A stretch of 64,000 nucleotides of DNA, from NCBI RefSeq assembly GCF_047730085.1, contig NZ_CP159830.1, forward strand, positions 620,001-684,000. The letters run 5' to 3'. The notes under the pieces are model-generated. The model was not told the DNA's origin. It saw only the letters and a program-made list of their open reading frames with translations, and did not search any database. A program made the position numbers and the translations under genes. Source of the stretch: Njordibacter sp937773555. GTDB lineage: Bacteria; Pseudomonadota; Gammaproteobacteria; Pseudomonadales; Balneatricaceae. The first letter of the stretch is position 1. Every line of letters begins with the position of its first letter. Positions 27,983-36,740 of the stretch are shown piece by piece.

Positions 27983-29101
27983 CTAACGGCAGGCCGTTAG
28001 ACCTAATGCTTCAAAGTTGAAAGGTAGGCTAGTCAGAGTGCCCGTAGCCTTACCTTGATCAGTATTAATTTCTACCGTGGTGGCGCTATTTAATTCGGCC
28101 AAATCACACATGACAAAGGCTAACCGGCGCATGTATTTTGGTGAGTAGGCTTGGCTACTAATAATGCCTACTTTTTGGTCACCTACAAACACATCTAAAT
28201 CGCTTAAACTACGGTGATACTCTAGCACTAAGCCCATGAGTTTTTTGGTAGGCGTATGCGCCCTCAGCGCTGGTAAGCTCAGGCTGTCAATATCAGCATC
28301 TAGATTGACATACTTTTCTAAACCAATTTCAAAGGGAGACGTCTCGTGGTCCATATCACAGCCAAATGATAGCAGCCCACTCTCAATCCGCTCGATTAAG
28401 TTAGGGCAGCCTGCGCGAACATCTAAATCTTGGCCCTTAGCAAACAACTCATCCCACAATTGAATGCCAATTTCAGCATCATTCACAAACACTTCATAAC
28501 CTGTCTGTTTGCTCCAGCCTGAGCGAGCCACCTTCATGCGCTTACCCTTATAAATAAATGGCGCAATCGCAAAAAAACCAAGTGCTTTAATTTCGTCACC
28601 AAACACCCGACACATCAGTTGCTCAGCTTTAGGGCCTTGAACTGCCACTGGAAAAATATCGGGTTCTCTTACTTCAACATCCAAACCAAACCCAACGGCT
28701 AGGCCTTTAGCCCAAAGCAATACGTCAGAGTCTGCAACAGACAAGCGCCAATGGCGGTCATTGACTTTAATGCCTACGGCATCGTTCATCATTTTACCGT
28801 TTTCATCACACATTGGCAGGTAATAGCAACGGCCTACTTTGGCATGGGTTAGGTCTCTTGGGGTCATGTATTGAGCCAGTTGATTAGCCCCAGGGCCCAT
28901 GAGGGTAACCTGCTTTTCACAGCTAACATCCCACACCTGTACATTTTCACATAAGTGCCAATAATCCACTTCAATGCCACGAAACGAAGTGGCTAATAAC
29001 GTATGGTTGTAAACAGTGTAACCACTAGCACCGGCAGCCTCCACACGGCTACTAAAAGGGGTACGGCGAGTACGGCGAGACATGGACAAATGTGGGCGCA
29101 T
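27983..29101 (-). CDS. DMSP demethylase-like protein (DmdA/GcvT fold), copy 2
   Basis: Paralogue of the next gene in the operon: same length class (372 residues) and same blocks (SRRTRRTPFSSRVEAAGASGYTVYNH split across residues 8-33, VQVWDVSCEKQV, ARSGWSKQTGYEVFV, AGCPNLIERIESG). It differs at spots conserved in copy 1: GCDMDHETSPFEIG replaces GNDMDYATTPFECG, and VRAGCPN replaces VGPGCPN. It is the first gene of the operon, behind a promoter with a palindromic spacer. It may demethylate a different compound or be a second DmdA; specificity is not decidable here. Confidence 0.72.
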   Translation of the reverse strand: MRPHLSMSRRTRRTPFSSRVEAAGASGYTVYNHTLLATSFRGIEVDYWHLCENVQVWDVSCEKQVTLMGPGANQLAQYMTPRDLTHAKVGRCYYLPMCDENGKMMNDAVGIKVNDRHWRLSVADSDVLLWAKGLAVGFGLDVEVREPDIFPVAVQGPKAEQLMCRVFGDEIKALGFFAIAPFIYKGKRMKVARSGWSKQTGYEVFVNDAEIGIQLWDELFAKGQDLDVRAGCPNLIERIESGLLSFGCDMDHETSPFEIGLEKYVNLDADIDSLSLPALRAHTPTKKLMGLVLEYHRSLSDLDVFVGDQKVGIISSQAYSPKYMRRLAFVMCDLAELNSATTVEINTDQGKATGTLTSLPFNFEALGLTACR

Positions 29102-29117
29102 GCAAACGGCTCCATTG

Positions 29118-29146
29118 CATATAAATGAAATTCATTTTGCCTTCAA
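29118..29146 (-). promoter_or_regulatory. Putative promoter with operator-like palindrome, dmdA operon
   Basis: On the minus strand TTGAAG (plus coordinates 29141-29146) and TATATG (29118-29123) are separated by exactly 17 bases. The spacer is nearly filled by a perfect 15-bp palindrome, AAATGAAATTCATTT read on the plus strand (29123-29137). It lies about 20 bases upstream of the first DmdA-like ATG. This is the classical arrangement for a repressor site. Confidence 0.5.
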
Positions 29147-29263
29147 TTGACCTAGGCATCAAGCGTTCTTGTTGTTGTATGCATAGCCAAGTCGTTATGC
29201 TCCATGCGAAGACGCAAATACGCACTTTCCTGGTCTTAATCACTCAGTGACGTGCGCCAATGC

Positions 29264-32200
29264 TTATATATGTGCAGCATAAGTCTGTTCATCGATGCTC
29301 AGTCTCCTTAAGGAGGACTCCATCTGAAGCTTGGCCTTGGTCATGGAGGCGGCACGAACGTGGCCATAGCCACGAACGTTTTCAAACAGGTTTATAGCAA
29401 TCAAAATATCAGCTTTGTTGTGTGTGCTAAGCAAGTCAATCAATGCATCAACTTGGCTCACAAAATAACTTAAAAATGCACGTTCTGCTTTGCGTTCTGA
29501 ACTATAGCTGTAGGGGTCTAATACACTGCTGCGAATACCTTTTAGCATTGATAAAGGCTTCATTGCGTGCAGAATCCAACTTCCAACACGGTATTTTTTT
29601 GGCTGGTTAAGGTGTTTATTCCAGCCTGCGAAGCCTAGAGGGGAAAGGTTTAAGTAGACACTGAAATTACCAATAAACTCGGCATCCAACCTTGCTCTAA
29701 AGCTTGGCTGACTGAACAATCGAGCGACTTCATATTCATCCTTCACCGCCAATAATTTAAAGTAGCTGGTAGCTAATGAGCGTAATAAAGGTAGGGTTTG
29801 ATCAGCAGGTAATCGTACTGATAGTGTTTTTTGCCATTGTTTGAGTTGTTGGGTGTATTGGGCTGCTAAGGCCTGGTTTTGATAGGCTGTTAGGCGCTGT
29901 TGACGATCTATTATTAGCTCTTTGTAGCTGGGCGCTGAGGGTTGGATGTGCAAAATATTTGTTTTTTCTAGCCCGACCACTGCTAATTGACGACCTAAAT
30001 GCAACGCCTGTAGGTTAGCTTTTATAGCCACTGCGTTCAGTTCCACTGCTTGTTTAAGGGCATTAATAGACACTGGCACAAGGCCTTTTTGTACGGCAAA
30101 CCCTAACAACATAATGTTGGCAAATATAGTGTCGCCCATTTGTGTTAATGCTAATTTATGAAAATCTAGTTGGTGTATGTCTTTGTGTACGTGGTTAGCG
30201 ATTAGATCCAGACATTCGTCTTGTTTGAAATCAAAGTCTGCATCTTTGACGAAATTAGATACAGGAATAAGATGGCTACTTAGCACTGCTTGCGTGGCTT
30301 GGCTACATAAACCCAGAACACTGGGCGCAACTGTGACCACTGCATCAGCAGCAAGCAAAAGGTTTGCACGCCCGTTAACAATGCGGGGGGTAGTGACCTG
30401 TTCTGGAGAACTAGCCAGACGGACGTGGCTTAACACAGCGCCACCTTTTTGTGCTAAACCAGAAAAATCTAAGGTCATAAACGCGTTTCCATCTAGGTGC
30501 GCAGCCATGCCTAATAACGCACCAATAGTAAGAACGCCAGTGCCACCCACCCCAGTTACAGCAATATTAAAGGGTTGGTCTAGATTCATCTTCGGCTGGG
30601 GTTCTGGCAAGTCTAGTAATACTTGTTTTTGAGCTTTTGGTTTGCGTACCTGAGCCCCTTCAACGGTAATAAATGAGGGGCAAAAACCTTTCACACAAGA
30701 CAAGTCTGCGTTGCAGCTAGATTGGTTGATTTTACGTTTACGGCCCAGATCTGTCTCTATGGGTTCTATGGCTACACAATTAGACTGCACTGAACAATCA
30801 CCGCAGCCTTCACAAATCTCAGGGTGAATCCAAGCCCGAGTCTTAATGGCTTCAGATTTACCTTGTTTGCGCAGTCGGCGCTTTTCTGTAGCACAGGTTT
30901 GTTGGAACACAATGACACTCAATCCCTGCTTTTCACGTAAACGCAGCATTACTGTTTCTAGCTCGTCGCGATGGCCTAAATACACACCCTTGGCAAGCTC
31001 AGATTGTTTAATTTGTTTAGGGTCGTCTGCCAGCACCACAATTTCAAGTACCCCTTCATGAAACAGCTGGTGGGTTAGCTGAGGCATGGTTAAAATGCCG
31101 TCCACACTTTGGCCACCGGTCATAGCAACTGCATCATTAAATAGTATTTTGTAGGTGATGTTGGCCCCAGCAGCAAGGGACTGACGAATAGCTAAAGACC
31201 CAGAATGAAAATAAGTGCCGTCACCTAAATTGACAAATTGATGGGCTTCAGCAGTAAAGTGAGCACAACCCGCCCACATTGCACCCTCACCACCCATTTG
31301 GCTAAAGGTTTCAGTGTTGCGGTCCATCCACTGCACCATAAAGTGACAGCCAATGCCTGCTGCGGCGCGGCTACCCTTGGGTACTTTAGTGGAACTGTTA
31401 TGGGGGCAACCTGCACAGTAAAATGGGGTTCGAGTGACAGGTGCGAAAATTTCAGAGCTGAGTGCATGCTGCTGGTCTATACGTGCTATTTGCGCTAACA
31501 AATGAACTTTGGTATCCGAACCTATATCAAGTTTTATTAAGCGCTGGGCTATTACCTTGGCAACCATAGGCACATCAAGTTCTTTATCCAGTGGCAATAG
31601 GCTTTGGTCCTGCTCGTCAAATTTGCCTATAATACGAGGCCGCTTATGCGTGGCTGAGTTAAACAATTGTTGTTTAATTTGATTTTCGATCATTTCACGG
31701 CGTTCTTCAACAATAAGAATTTCTTCTAAGCCTTGGGAAAATTCACGAATACCCTGAGGCTCAAGGGGCCATGGCATACCCACTTTATAAATAGTGACAC
31801 CCATTTGAGCTGCTTGCTCGTCAGTAAGACCCAACTCCGCTATGGCTTGACGAGATTCTTCATAAGATTTACCAGACGCTACAATACCAAAACGGGCCTT
31901 TGGTGAAGCAAGGGTGATGCGGTTAAAGTTGTTGGCGCGAGCAAAGGCCAGTGCAGCATAGGCTTTGTGGTTTTGTAATCTAGAATCTTGCACCATTCGA
32001 TCGTCTGGCCAGCGCAAGTTGAGGCCGCCTTGTGGCATGTCAAAATCTTCAGGGATGATGAACTCAACATCTTCATCCGTTAAATTTACAGCTGCAGTGG
32101 TTTCTACTGTTTCAGAAATAACCTTAAAGCCAACCCAGCAGCCACTGTAGCGCGACATAGCCAGGCCTGCCAAACCCATCCATATGTATTCGTGAATGGA

Positions 32201-32749
32201 GGAGGGGTAAAGTACGGGCATGGTGGAAGACATAAACGCGTGATCTGATTGATGAGGAACGGTGGAAGATTTCGCACCATGATCATCTCCAGCCACACAT
32301 AGCACTCCACCATAAGGCGCAGAACCCGCAGCATTGGCATGTTTAAAGACATCTCCGCAACGATCTACACCGGGGCCTTTGCCATACCACATCCCTACAA
32401 GGCCATCGTATTGGGATTCTTTAGATAGGTGAAGTTGCTGTGAACCCCATACCATTGTCGCTGCCAACTCTTCGTTAACCCCGGGTTGGAATCGAATGTT
32501 ATGTTGATCCAAATAGGGCTTTGCCAGTTGCAGGGTTTTGTCTAATAACCCAAGGGGAGAGCCACGATAACCGCTAATAAAGCCACCGGTATTTAATCCT
32601 GCAGCCTGGTCGCGGCGCACTTGAGCCATGGGGATACGTGCTAAGGCCTGCACACCACTCATATACACTTGGCCAGACTGTTGGCGGTAACATTCGTATA
32701 AATCTGTGGGTTGGTGGGCAAGTGGTTTATTCATGACGCGCTGTCTCAT
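29264..32749 (-). CDS. Fused indolepyruvate:ferredoxin oxidoreductase
   Basis: Cytoplasmic oxidoreductase that decarboxylates aryl-pyruvates (transaminated aromatic amino acids) to acyl-CoA and reduces ferredoxin. The 1161-residue chain fuses the IorA and IorB parts. The TPP region lies in the first half (GGEGAMWAGCAHF...GDGTYFHSGS; NDAVAMTGGQ). Two 4Fe-4S clusters follow (ICEGCGDCSVQSNC; CNADLSCVKGFCPSF), then the gamma-type domain TGVGGTGVLTIGALLGMAA. The ATG at 32749 or a second at 32734 may start it; neither has a clear ribosome-binding site. Divergent from an Lrp-type regulator, its likely controller. Confidence 0.92.
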   Translation of the reverse strand: MRQRVMNKPLAHQPTDLYECYRQQSGQVYMSGVQALARIPMAQVRRDQAAGLNTGGFISGYRGSPLGLLDKTLQLAKPYLDQHNIRFQPGVNEELAATMVWGSQQLHLSKESQYDGLVGMWYGKGPGVDRCGDVFKHANAAGSAPYGGVLCVAGDDHGAKSSTVPHQSDHAFMSSTMPVLYPSSIHEYIWMGLAGLAMSRYSGCWVGFKVISETVETTAAVNLTDEDVEFIIPEDFDMPQGGLNLRWPDDRMVQDSRLQNHKAYAALAFARANNFNRITLASPKARFGIVASGKSYEESRQAIAELGLTDEQAAQMGVTIYKVGMPWPLEPQGIREFSQGLEEILIVEERREMIENQIKQQLFNSATHKRPRIIGKFDEQDQSLLPLDKELDVPMVAKVIAQRLIKLDIGSDTKVHLLAQIARIDQQHALSSEIFAPVTRTPFYCAGCPHNSSTKVPKGSRAAAGIGCHFMVQWMDRNTETFSQMGGEGAMWAGCAHFTAEAHQFVNLGDGTYFHSGSLAIRQSLAAGANITYKILFNDAVAMTGGQSVDGILTMPQLTHQLFHEGVLEIVVLADDPKQIKQSELAKGVYLGHRDELETVMLRLREKQGLSVIVFQQTCATEKRRLRKQGKSEAIKTRAWIHPEICEGCGDCSVQSNCVAIEPIETDLGRKRKINQSSCNADLSCVKGFCPSFITVEGAQVRKPKAQKQVLLDLPEPQPKMNLDQPFNIAVTGVGGTGVLTIGALLGMAAHLDGNAFMTLDFSGLAQKGGAVLSHVRLASSPEQVTTPRIVNGRANLLLAADAVVTVAPSVLGLCSQATQAVLSSHLIPVSNFVKDADFDFKQDECLDLIANHVHKDIHQLDFHKLALTQMGDTIFANIMLLGFAVQKGLVPVSINALKQAVELNAVAIKANLQALHLGRQLAVVGLEKTNILHIQPSAPSYKELIIDRQQRLTAYQNQALAAQYTQQLKQWQKTLSVRLPADQTLPLLRSLATSYFKLLAVKDEYEVARLFSQPSFRARLDAEFIGNFSVYLNLSPLGFAGWNKHLNQPKKYRVGSWILHAMKPLSMLKGIRSSVLDPYSYSSERKAERAFLSYFVSQVDALIDLLSTHNKADILIAINLFENVRGYGHVRAASMTKAKLQMESSLRRLSIDEQTYAAHI

Positions 32750-32862
32750 ACATAGGGGATTAATAAGATACCCAGTATGCCTTTAATAGGCTGGAAAAAT
32801 ATTGCTTCTTATTATAGAAAAACGTAAGAATATGAAATATTATTATGGTATATGTTAATTAT

Positions 32863-32880
32863 TTAGGATGTATGTCCTAA
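32863..32880. promoter_or_regulatory. Inverted repeat before the Lrp-type gene
   Basis: TTAGGA (32863-32868) and TCCTAA (32875-32880) form a perfect 6-bp inverted repeat with a 6-base spacer, ending 11 bases before the regulator's ATG. Its symmetry and position suit autoregulation, and possibly joint control of the divergent oxidoreductase gene. It also covers the ribosome-binding area. Confidence 0.35.
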
Positions 32881-32891
32881 TTTGGTGAGTT

Positions 32892-33371
32892 ATGAAGTTA
32901 GACGCTTTTGATATTAAGATACTTCAGCAGTTACAAAAAGATGCGAGTCAGTCCGTACATGCCATTGCTGACCATGTTGGTTTGTCTCATACGCCCTGCT
33001 GGCGGCGCATTAAGCGCTTGCAAGAAAGTGGTGTGATAAGTGCTAATGTCGCTTTGGTTAATGCTAAAAAAGTGGGCCTAGGGGTAGTGGTATTTGTAAC
33101 GGTAAAGCTTAATAACCATGATGAACAGCTGTTAGCCCAATTTGAAAGTGCTGCCGTGGCCATGGATGAAGTAATGCAGTGCTACATTATGTCTGGCGAT
33201 GTGGATTACTTATTGCGAGTGGTGGTGCAGTCTATAGAGCAGTATGAGCAAACTCTTAAACGTAAATTAGTTAAATTGCCAGGTGTTGCGGTACTTAACT
33301 CTAGCTTTGCTTTGCGGGAACTAAAGAATGAGCACCTGTTGCCTTGGCAGCTAGTCACCTTAGGTAAGTAG
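32892..33371 (+). CDS. Lrp/AsnC family transcriptional regulator
   Basis: 159 residues: N-terminal winged helix-turn-helix (about 4-50, DIKILQQLQKDASQSVHAIADHVGLSHTPC broken over residues 7-36) and C-terminal RAM ligand domain (about 65-145, VVVFVTVKL...SGDVDYLLRVVV). These proteins sense amino acids or keto acids and commonly regulate adjacent amino-acid catabolic genes. Divergent from the indolepyruvate oxidoreductase across 142 bases, so regulation of that gene is likely. Confidence 0.92.
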   Translation: MKLDAFDIKILQQLQKDASQSVHAIADHVGLSHTPCWRRIKRLQESGVISANVALVNAKKVGLGVVVFVTVKLNNHDEQLLAQFESAAVAMDEVMQCYIMSGDVDYLLRVVVQSIEQYEQTLKRKLVKLPGVAVLNSSFALRELKNEHLLPWQLVTLGK

Positions 33372-33383
33372 CTAAACTAAGCC

Positions 33384-34319
33384 TTAAGGTGAAGCCATTA
33401 TGTAGTCGGGAATAATACCAGATTGAGCAATGTAGGGTGTGACATCCAGGTTGGCGAATAAACCGTGTCCTGTGACTAGGGCTGTTTTTACACCATACGC
33501 AGCACCCCCTAAAATGTCTGTGTGCAACGTGTCACCCACCATTAAAATACGCTGCTTAGGGGGATGTTTTAAGCGTGCACAGGCTAATTCGTAAATAGCT
33601 GGAAAGGGCTTACCAAAAAAGTGCAAAGTTACGCCACCAATGTGGCTTAGTTGGTGGGCAAAATAACCTGGTTCTAAACTAAAGTGATCTTCGTTAGGAG
33701 CCACTAGATCTGGGTTTCCAACCCATACTGGACGAGGATTCTGACGTAGGCTTTGTATTAATAATCTTTGTTGATGCTTTGTCCAAAAGGACGCACCAAG
33801 CAATATAAAACCATTAACCTTGTCAAACAATGAGGCATCTTCGCCTAACACCACTCCATCTAGTGGCAAGGTGTGTATCTGTGAGTCGGGCCTAGCCATA
33901 ACCCCCCACAGAGTAGGGCATTGTTTCTGGGTAAAACGATGGGTAAGCCCATGGCAAAGGGCATCTCGGCTAGCGACGATATCCTCTAAAGTGAAGTTAA
34001 AACCCAGATTTTTGAATTTTATTTGAGCCTCTTTAACGGGTAAGCTGGCACCATTGGTTAACACCATTACCTTTTTGCCAGACAATTGCAGTGCATGCAC
34101 TACTTCAGGGGCATTTTTTACGGCACTTTGGCCAACGTTGAGTACGCCAAATGCATCTAATAAGAAAACATCAAAGTGGTTGGCTAAATCGGTCAATCCG
34201 CCAACCTGTGTGCTCGTCGCAGGAAAACTTGCGGCGGGCAGCGTATGCCTAATGGCTTGGTAACGTTCAAACGCCCATTTTGCCGTCACTTCATCTATGT
34301 TTGGGTAAGTTTCAATCAT
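33384..34319 (-). CDS. HAD-superfamily hydrolase, NagD-like class IIA
   Basis: Class IIA HAD protein of 311 residues. Motif I is FLLDAFGVLN with nucleophile D55, motif II is VLTNGAS, a lysine lies in HFFGKPFPAIYELA, and motif IV is MVGDTLHTDILGGAAYG. The position two residues after D55 is phenylalanine, where phosphatases have the general-acid aspartate; some class IIA subfamilies also have an aromatic residue there. The substrate is unknown. It begins one base after the channel gene, so the two are cotranscribed. Confidence 0.85.
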   Translation of the reverse strand: MIETYPNIDEVTAKWAFERYQAIRHTLPAASFPATSTQVGGLTDLANHFDVFLLDAFGVLNVGQSAVKNAPEVVHALQLSGKKVMVLTNGASLPVKEAQIKFKNLGFNFTLEDIVASRDALCHGLTHRFTQKQCPTLWGVMARPDSQIHTLPLDGVVLGEDASLFDKVNGFILLGASFWTKHQQRLLIQSLRQNPRPVWVGNPDLVAPNEDHFSLEPGYFAHQLSHIGGVTLHFFGKPFPAIYELACARLKHPPKQRILMVGDTLHTDILGGAAYGVKTALVTGHGLFANLDVTPYIAQSGIIPDYIMASP

Positions 34320-34320
34320 A

Positions 34321-35112
34321 TCAATTGTTTTGATGTTTCAGGAGCGCTTTTATTTCAGCTAATTCATTGCGCAAGTCAGTCATGGACGGCTCTCCGTCAG
34401 CTAAGCGTTCTGCTGCGTTCTCATGCTCCATGACATTGACAACAATACCAATGACCATGTTTAAAAATGCAAATGTGGTGAGAAAAATAAAGCTTAAGAA
34501 GAACACCCAGGCATAGCCATAAACAGCCATTACTTCGTACATAACGTCAGTCCAGTCTTCAAAAGTCATCACCCTAAAGAGGGTAAGCATCGAAATAGAA
34601 ATGTCGCCCCATAACACCGAATTGATGTCACTAAAAAAGGTAGTTCCAACCGCAGCGTAGATATAAAAAATGATAAACATTAGCATGAGCACATACCCCA
34701 GTTGAGGTAAGGCTTTAATGAGGGAGTTAAGTAATATGCGTAGCTCTGGTACGACAGAAACCATTCGCAAAACCCGAAAAATACGAATTAGTCGGCCAAC
34801 TAATGCTAACTCACTATCTTCTATAGGAATAAGGCTAACGACGACAACAATAGTGTCAAATATGTTCCAGCCGTTTAAGAAAAACCTACTCTTAGACGGA
34901 TCACCAGCAAACCTAATGCTTATTTCTATGAGGAAAAATACGGTAATGCCAATGTCTAAAAAACCAATAAAACTAATCAATCCAGGGGGCATAGAGTAGG
35001 TTTTAACACCAATTACTAGTGCAGAAAGCAATATGATACTCACCACAAACAACTCAAATAGTTTGTTGGATCGTAAGGTAAATAAACGAGTTTGTAAGCG
35101 AGATGCAAGCAT
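34321..35112 (-). CDS. Voltage-gated cation channel of the bacterial Nav type
   Basis: Single-domain, six-helix channel expected to form a tetramer in the inner membrane. 263 residues: S1 about 19-37, S2 47-67, S3 82-97, S4 with arginines at 107, 110, 113 and 116, S5 137-160, S6 202-227, then a short coiled coil to the end. The selectivity filter is T183-F-E-D-W-T-D189, not the TLESW-type sodium filter; aspartates at filter positions 4 and 7 are as in the engineered calcium channel CavAb. Calcium conduction is therefore plausible (inference). Confidence 0.9.
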   Translation of the reverse strand: MLASRLQTRLFTLRSNKLFELFVVSIILLSALVIGVKTYSMPPGLISFIGFLDIGITVFFLIEISIRFAGDPSKSRFFLNGWNIFDTIVVVVSLIPIEDSELALVGRLIRIFRVLRMVSVVPELRILLNSLIKALPQLGYVLMLMFIIFYIYAAVGTTFFSDINSVLWGDISISMLTLFRVMTFEDWTDVMYEVMAVYGYAWVFFLSFIFLTTFAFLNMVIGIVVNVMEHENAAERLADGEPSMTDLRNELAEIKALLKHQNN

Positions 35113-35149
35113 GAGTTAAGGCTCAGTGTTTAGGGTAGCTAGTGGGTTG

Positions 35150-36184
35150 TTATGAATTATAGCGTGCGCTAATTAGGCCACCAAACAAGATGAAAATAAG
35201 CGTCACTACTGAGCTGGTTGCCATGACGGCTGTACCCGACAATCCAGCACCGATCGAGCAACCACTAGCAAGCACTGAGCCCACACCCATTAGCGTTCCT
35301 GCTAATAAATATTGTCCCATAGGCAGCCGTGGGGTAAAGCTTTGCAGGTTAAAGTCTCGTCTGCCTAGGGTCACTATGATAGAGCCTACTAAACAGCCTA
35401 TGAGTAGGCCGGCACCCAGTCGTATAAATGGAGCATCTAGGGAAATAACGCTGATCAAGCTTTGCGCTGCTGGTGCACTAAAGGTGATGCTTTGTGGCAA
35501 TATGGCGTTAAAGCTGTGATAAGCAATAAAGCTGGTTACGTACCAGCCTAGCGCAATAGCGAACCCAACGATGGCTGCCCCCACTAATTGTGGCCAAGCA
35601 CGGCCTTTAATAAGTATTAGCGCAGATACAATGGTCATAACTACGCCAATAATTAAATAATGTGATTGAGCCAAAGGCAGCCATTCGTGCAGCTGATTGG
35701 CAGGTTGGTTTAGCCGCCATAGATCCTGCACAGTTTGCCTAAATGGCACAAGTTGGCCCCCATAAGTGAGTTGTGCAGCAACAGCGAAAGTAGCAAGGGT
35801 GAAGAGTGACCTTAGGTTGCCACTAGCAAGCTGTATAATTTGCCGTGAGGCACAACCACGACTTAACATCATGCCAAAACCAAACATGAACCCACCAATT
35901 ATGGGGCCACTTAGGCTAGCTCCGCCATTAAGGACTGGGGCTTCACTAATGTCCCCAGTGTCGCCTCGCAAAAGCAGTTGAGTAGCCATAATGGCTACCC
36001 CCAAGCCAAACAACCAAGTATAGCTTGCATTGCTTAATTTCAGCACAGACAAATCTAACACCAACTTACGCAGGCAAAATTGGCTAATAGAGGCGCCTAT
36101 TCCAAAGGCTAAACCCATCGCTAGGCCAAGAAATAGTTGTAAAGGCTGAATGCCAACCTCAGTGATCAGTTGCTCGTAATCCAT
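35150..36184 (-). CDS. YeeE/YedE (TsuA-like) thiosulfate transporter, fused form
   Basis: Polytopic inner-membrane protein of 344 residues with a two-fold repeated GxxxG-rich layout and cysteines at C37 (ISQFCLRK), C111 (LSRGCASRQ) and C309 (LASGCSIGAG). TsuA/YeeE uses three such cysteines to pass thiosulfate into the cell. Next to a dsrE-like gene and divergent from the sox genes, so a role in sulfur-compound transport is well supported by context. Whether it moves thiosulfate or another sulfur species is not shown. Confidence 0.87.
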   Translation of the reverse strand: MDYEQLITEVGIQPLQLFLGLAMGLAFGIGASISQFCLRKLVLDLSVLKLSNASYTWLFGLGVAIMATQLLLRGDTGDISEAPVLNGGASLSGPIIGGFMFGFGMMLSRGCASRQIIQLASGNLRSLFTLATFAVAAQLTYGGQLVPFRQTVQDLWRLNQPANQLHEWLPLAQSHYLIIGVVMTIVSALILIKGRAWPQLVGAAIVGFAIALGWYVTSFIAYHSFNAILPQSITFSAPAAQSLISVISLDAPFIRLGAGLLIGCLVGSIIVTLGRRDFNLQSFTPRLPMGQYLLAGTLMGVGSVLASGCSIGAGLSGTAVMATSSVVTLIFILFGGLISARYNS

Positions 36185-36268
36185 AGACGATTAAGTTAGT
36201 AGGTGAATGCCAGCAATTATAGTGAGTCTTAGACCAAAAATCACGTCACTTAGGCCATAAAAGGGTGG

Positions 36269-36709
36269 CTATGGTCGCAGGTAAATATATCCTGCTTGTT
36301 GTAAGGCGACAATGGCAGGTAGTCCAGCTTGCACGAGGTCTTCTTTTTCAACCTCATACAAATCCTCTCGTGTGAGTTGATAGCTGAGCAAGGTGTTTTT
36401 GCAGATTAAAAATTGTACATTTTGAAAGCGTAAACTGTCTAATGCCATTTGTTTATCTTGGTCGTTGCTGGCTGCAATAAAATACTCTAATGCAGGCCCA
36501 TGTATCATCACCTTCAGATTAATAGCCTCTTCACCTAATGCTTCAATGTGATTAGTTATATTGTTAAAGGTGGCATTAATGCGGCTTATTTCACCATAGT
36601 TAACATGGTAGATTACTTTTTGAGGTTCATAGTCTTGTGCCCAAGAAGGCAAGGAAGCTAGGCAGGGGATAACTAACCACAACAAGATCTGACGACTAAA
36701 CATGGGCAT
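36269..36709 (-). CDS. Secreted DsrE/DsrF-like protein
   Basis: DsrE-fold protein with an N-terminal signal peptide (MFSRQILLWLVIPCLASLPSWAQ split at the cleavage site near residue 25). The mature part has the DsrE pattern KVIYHVNYG...INLKVMIHGPALEYF and a cysteine in FLICKNTL. Cytoplasmic DsrE proteins are sulfur carriers; a periplasmic form beside sox genes could carry or sense sulfane sulfur (inference). The frame is open to 36769, but ATG 36709 follows AAGG at five bases and is preferred (146 residues). Confidence 0.78.
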   Translation of the reverse strand: MPMFSRQILLWLVIPCLASLPSWAQDYEPQKVIYHVNYGEISRINATFNNITNHIEALGEEAINLKVMIHGPALEYFIAASNDQDKQMALDSLRFQNVQFLICKNTLLSYQLTREDLYEVEKEDLVQAGLPAIVALQQAGYIYLRP

Positions 36710-36740
36710 AACAACCTTAATATAATTACTGTTTAAGATA

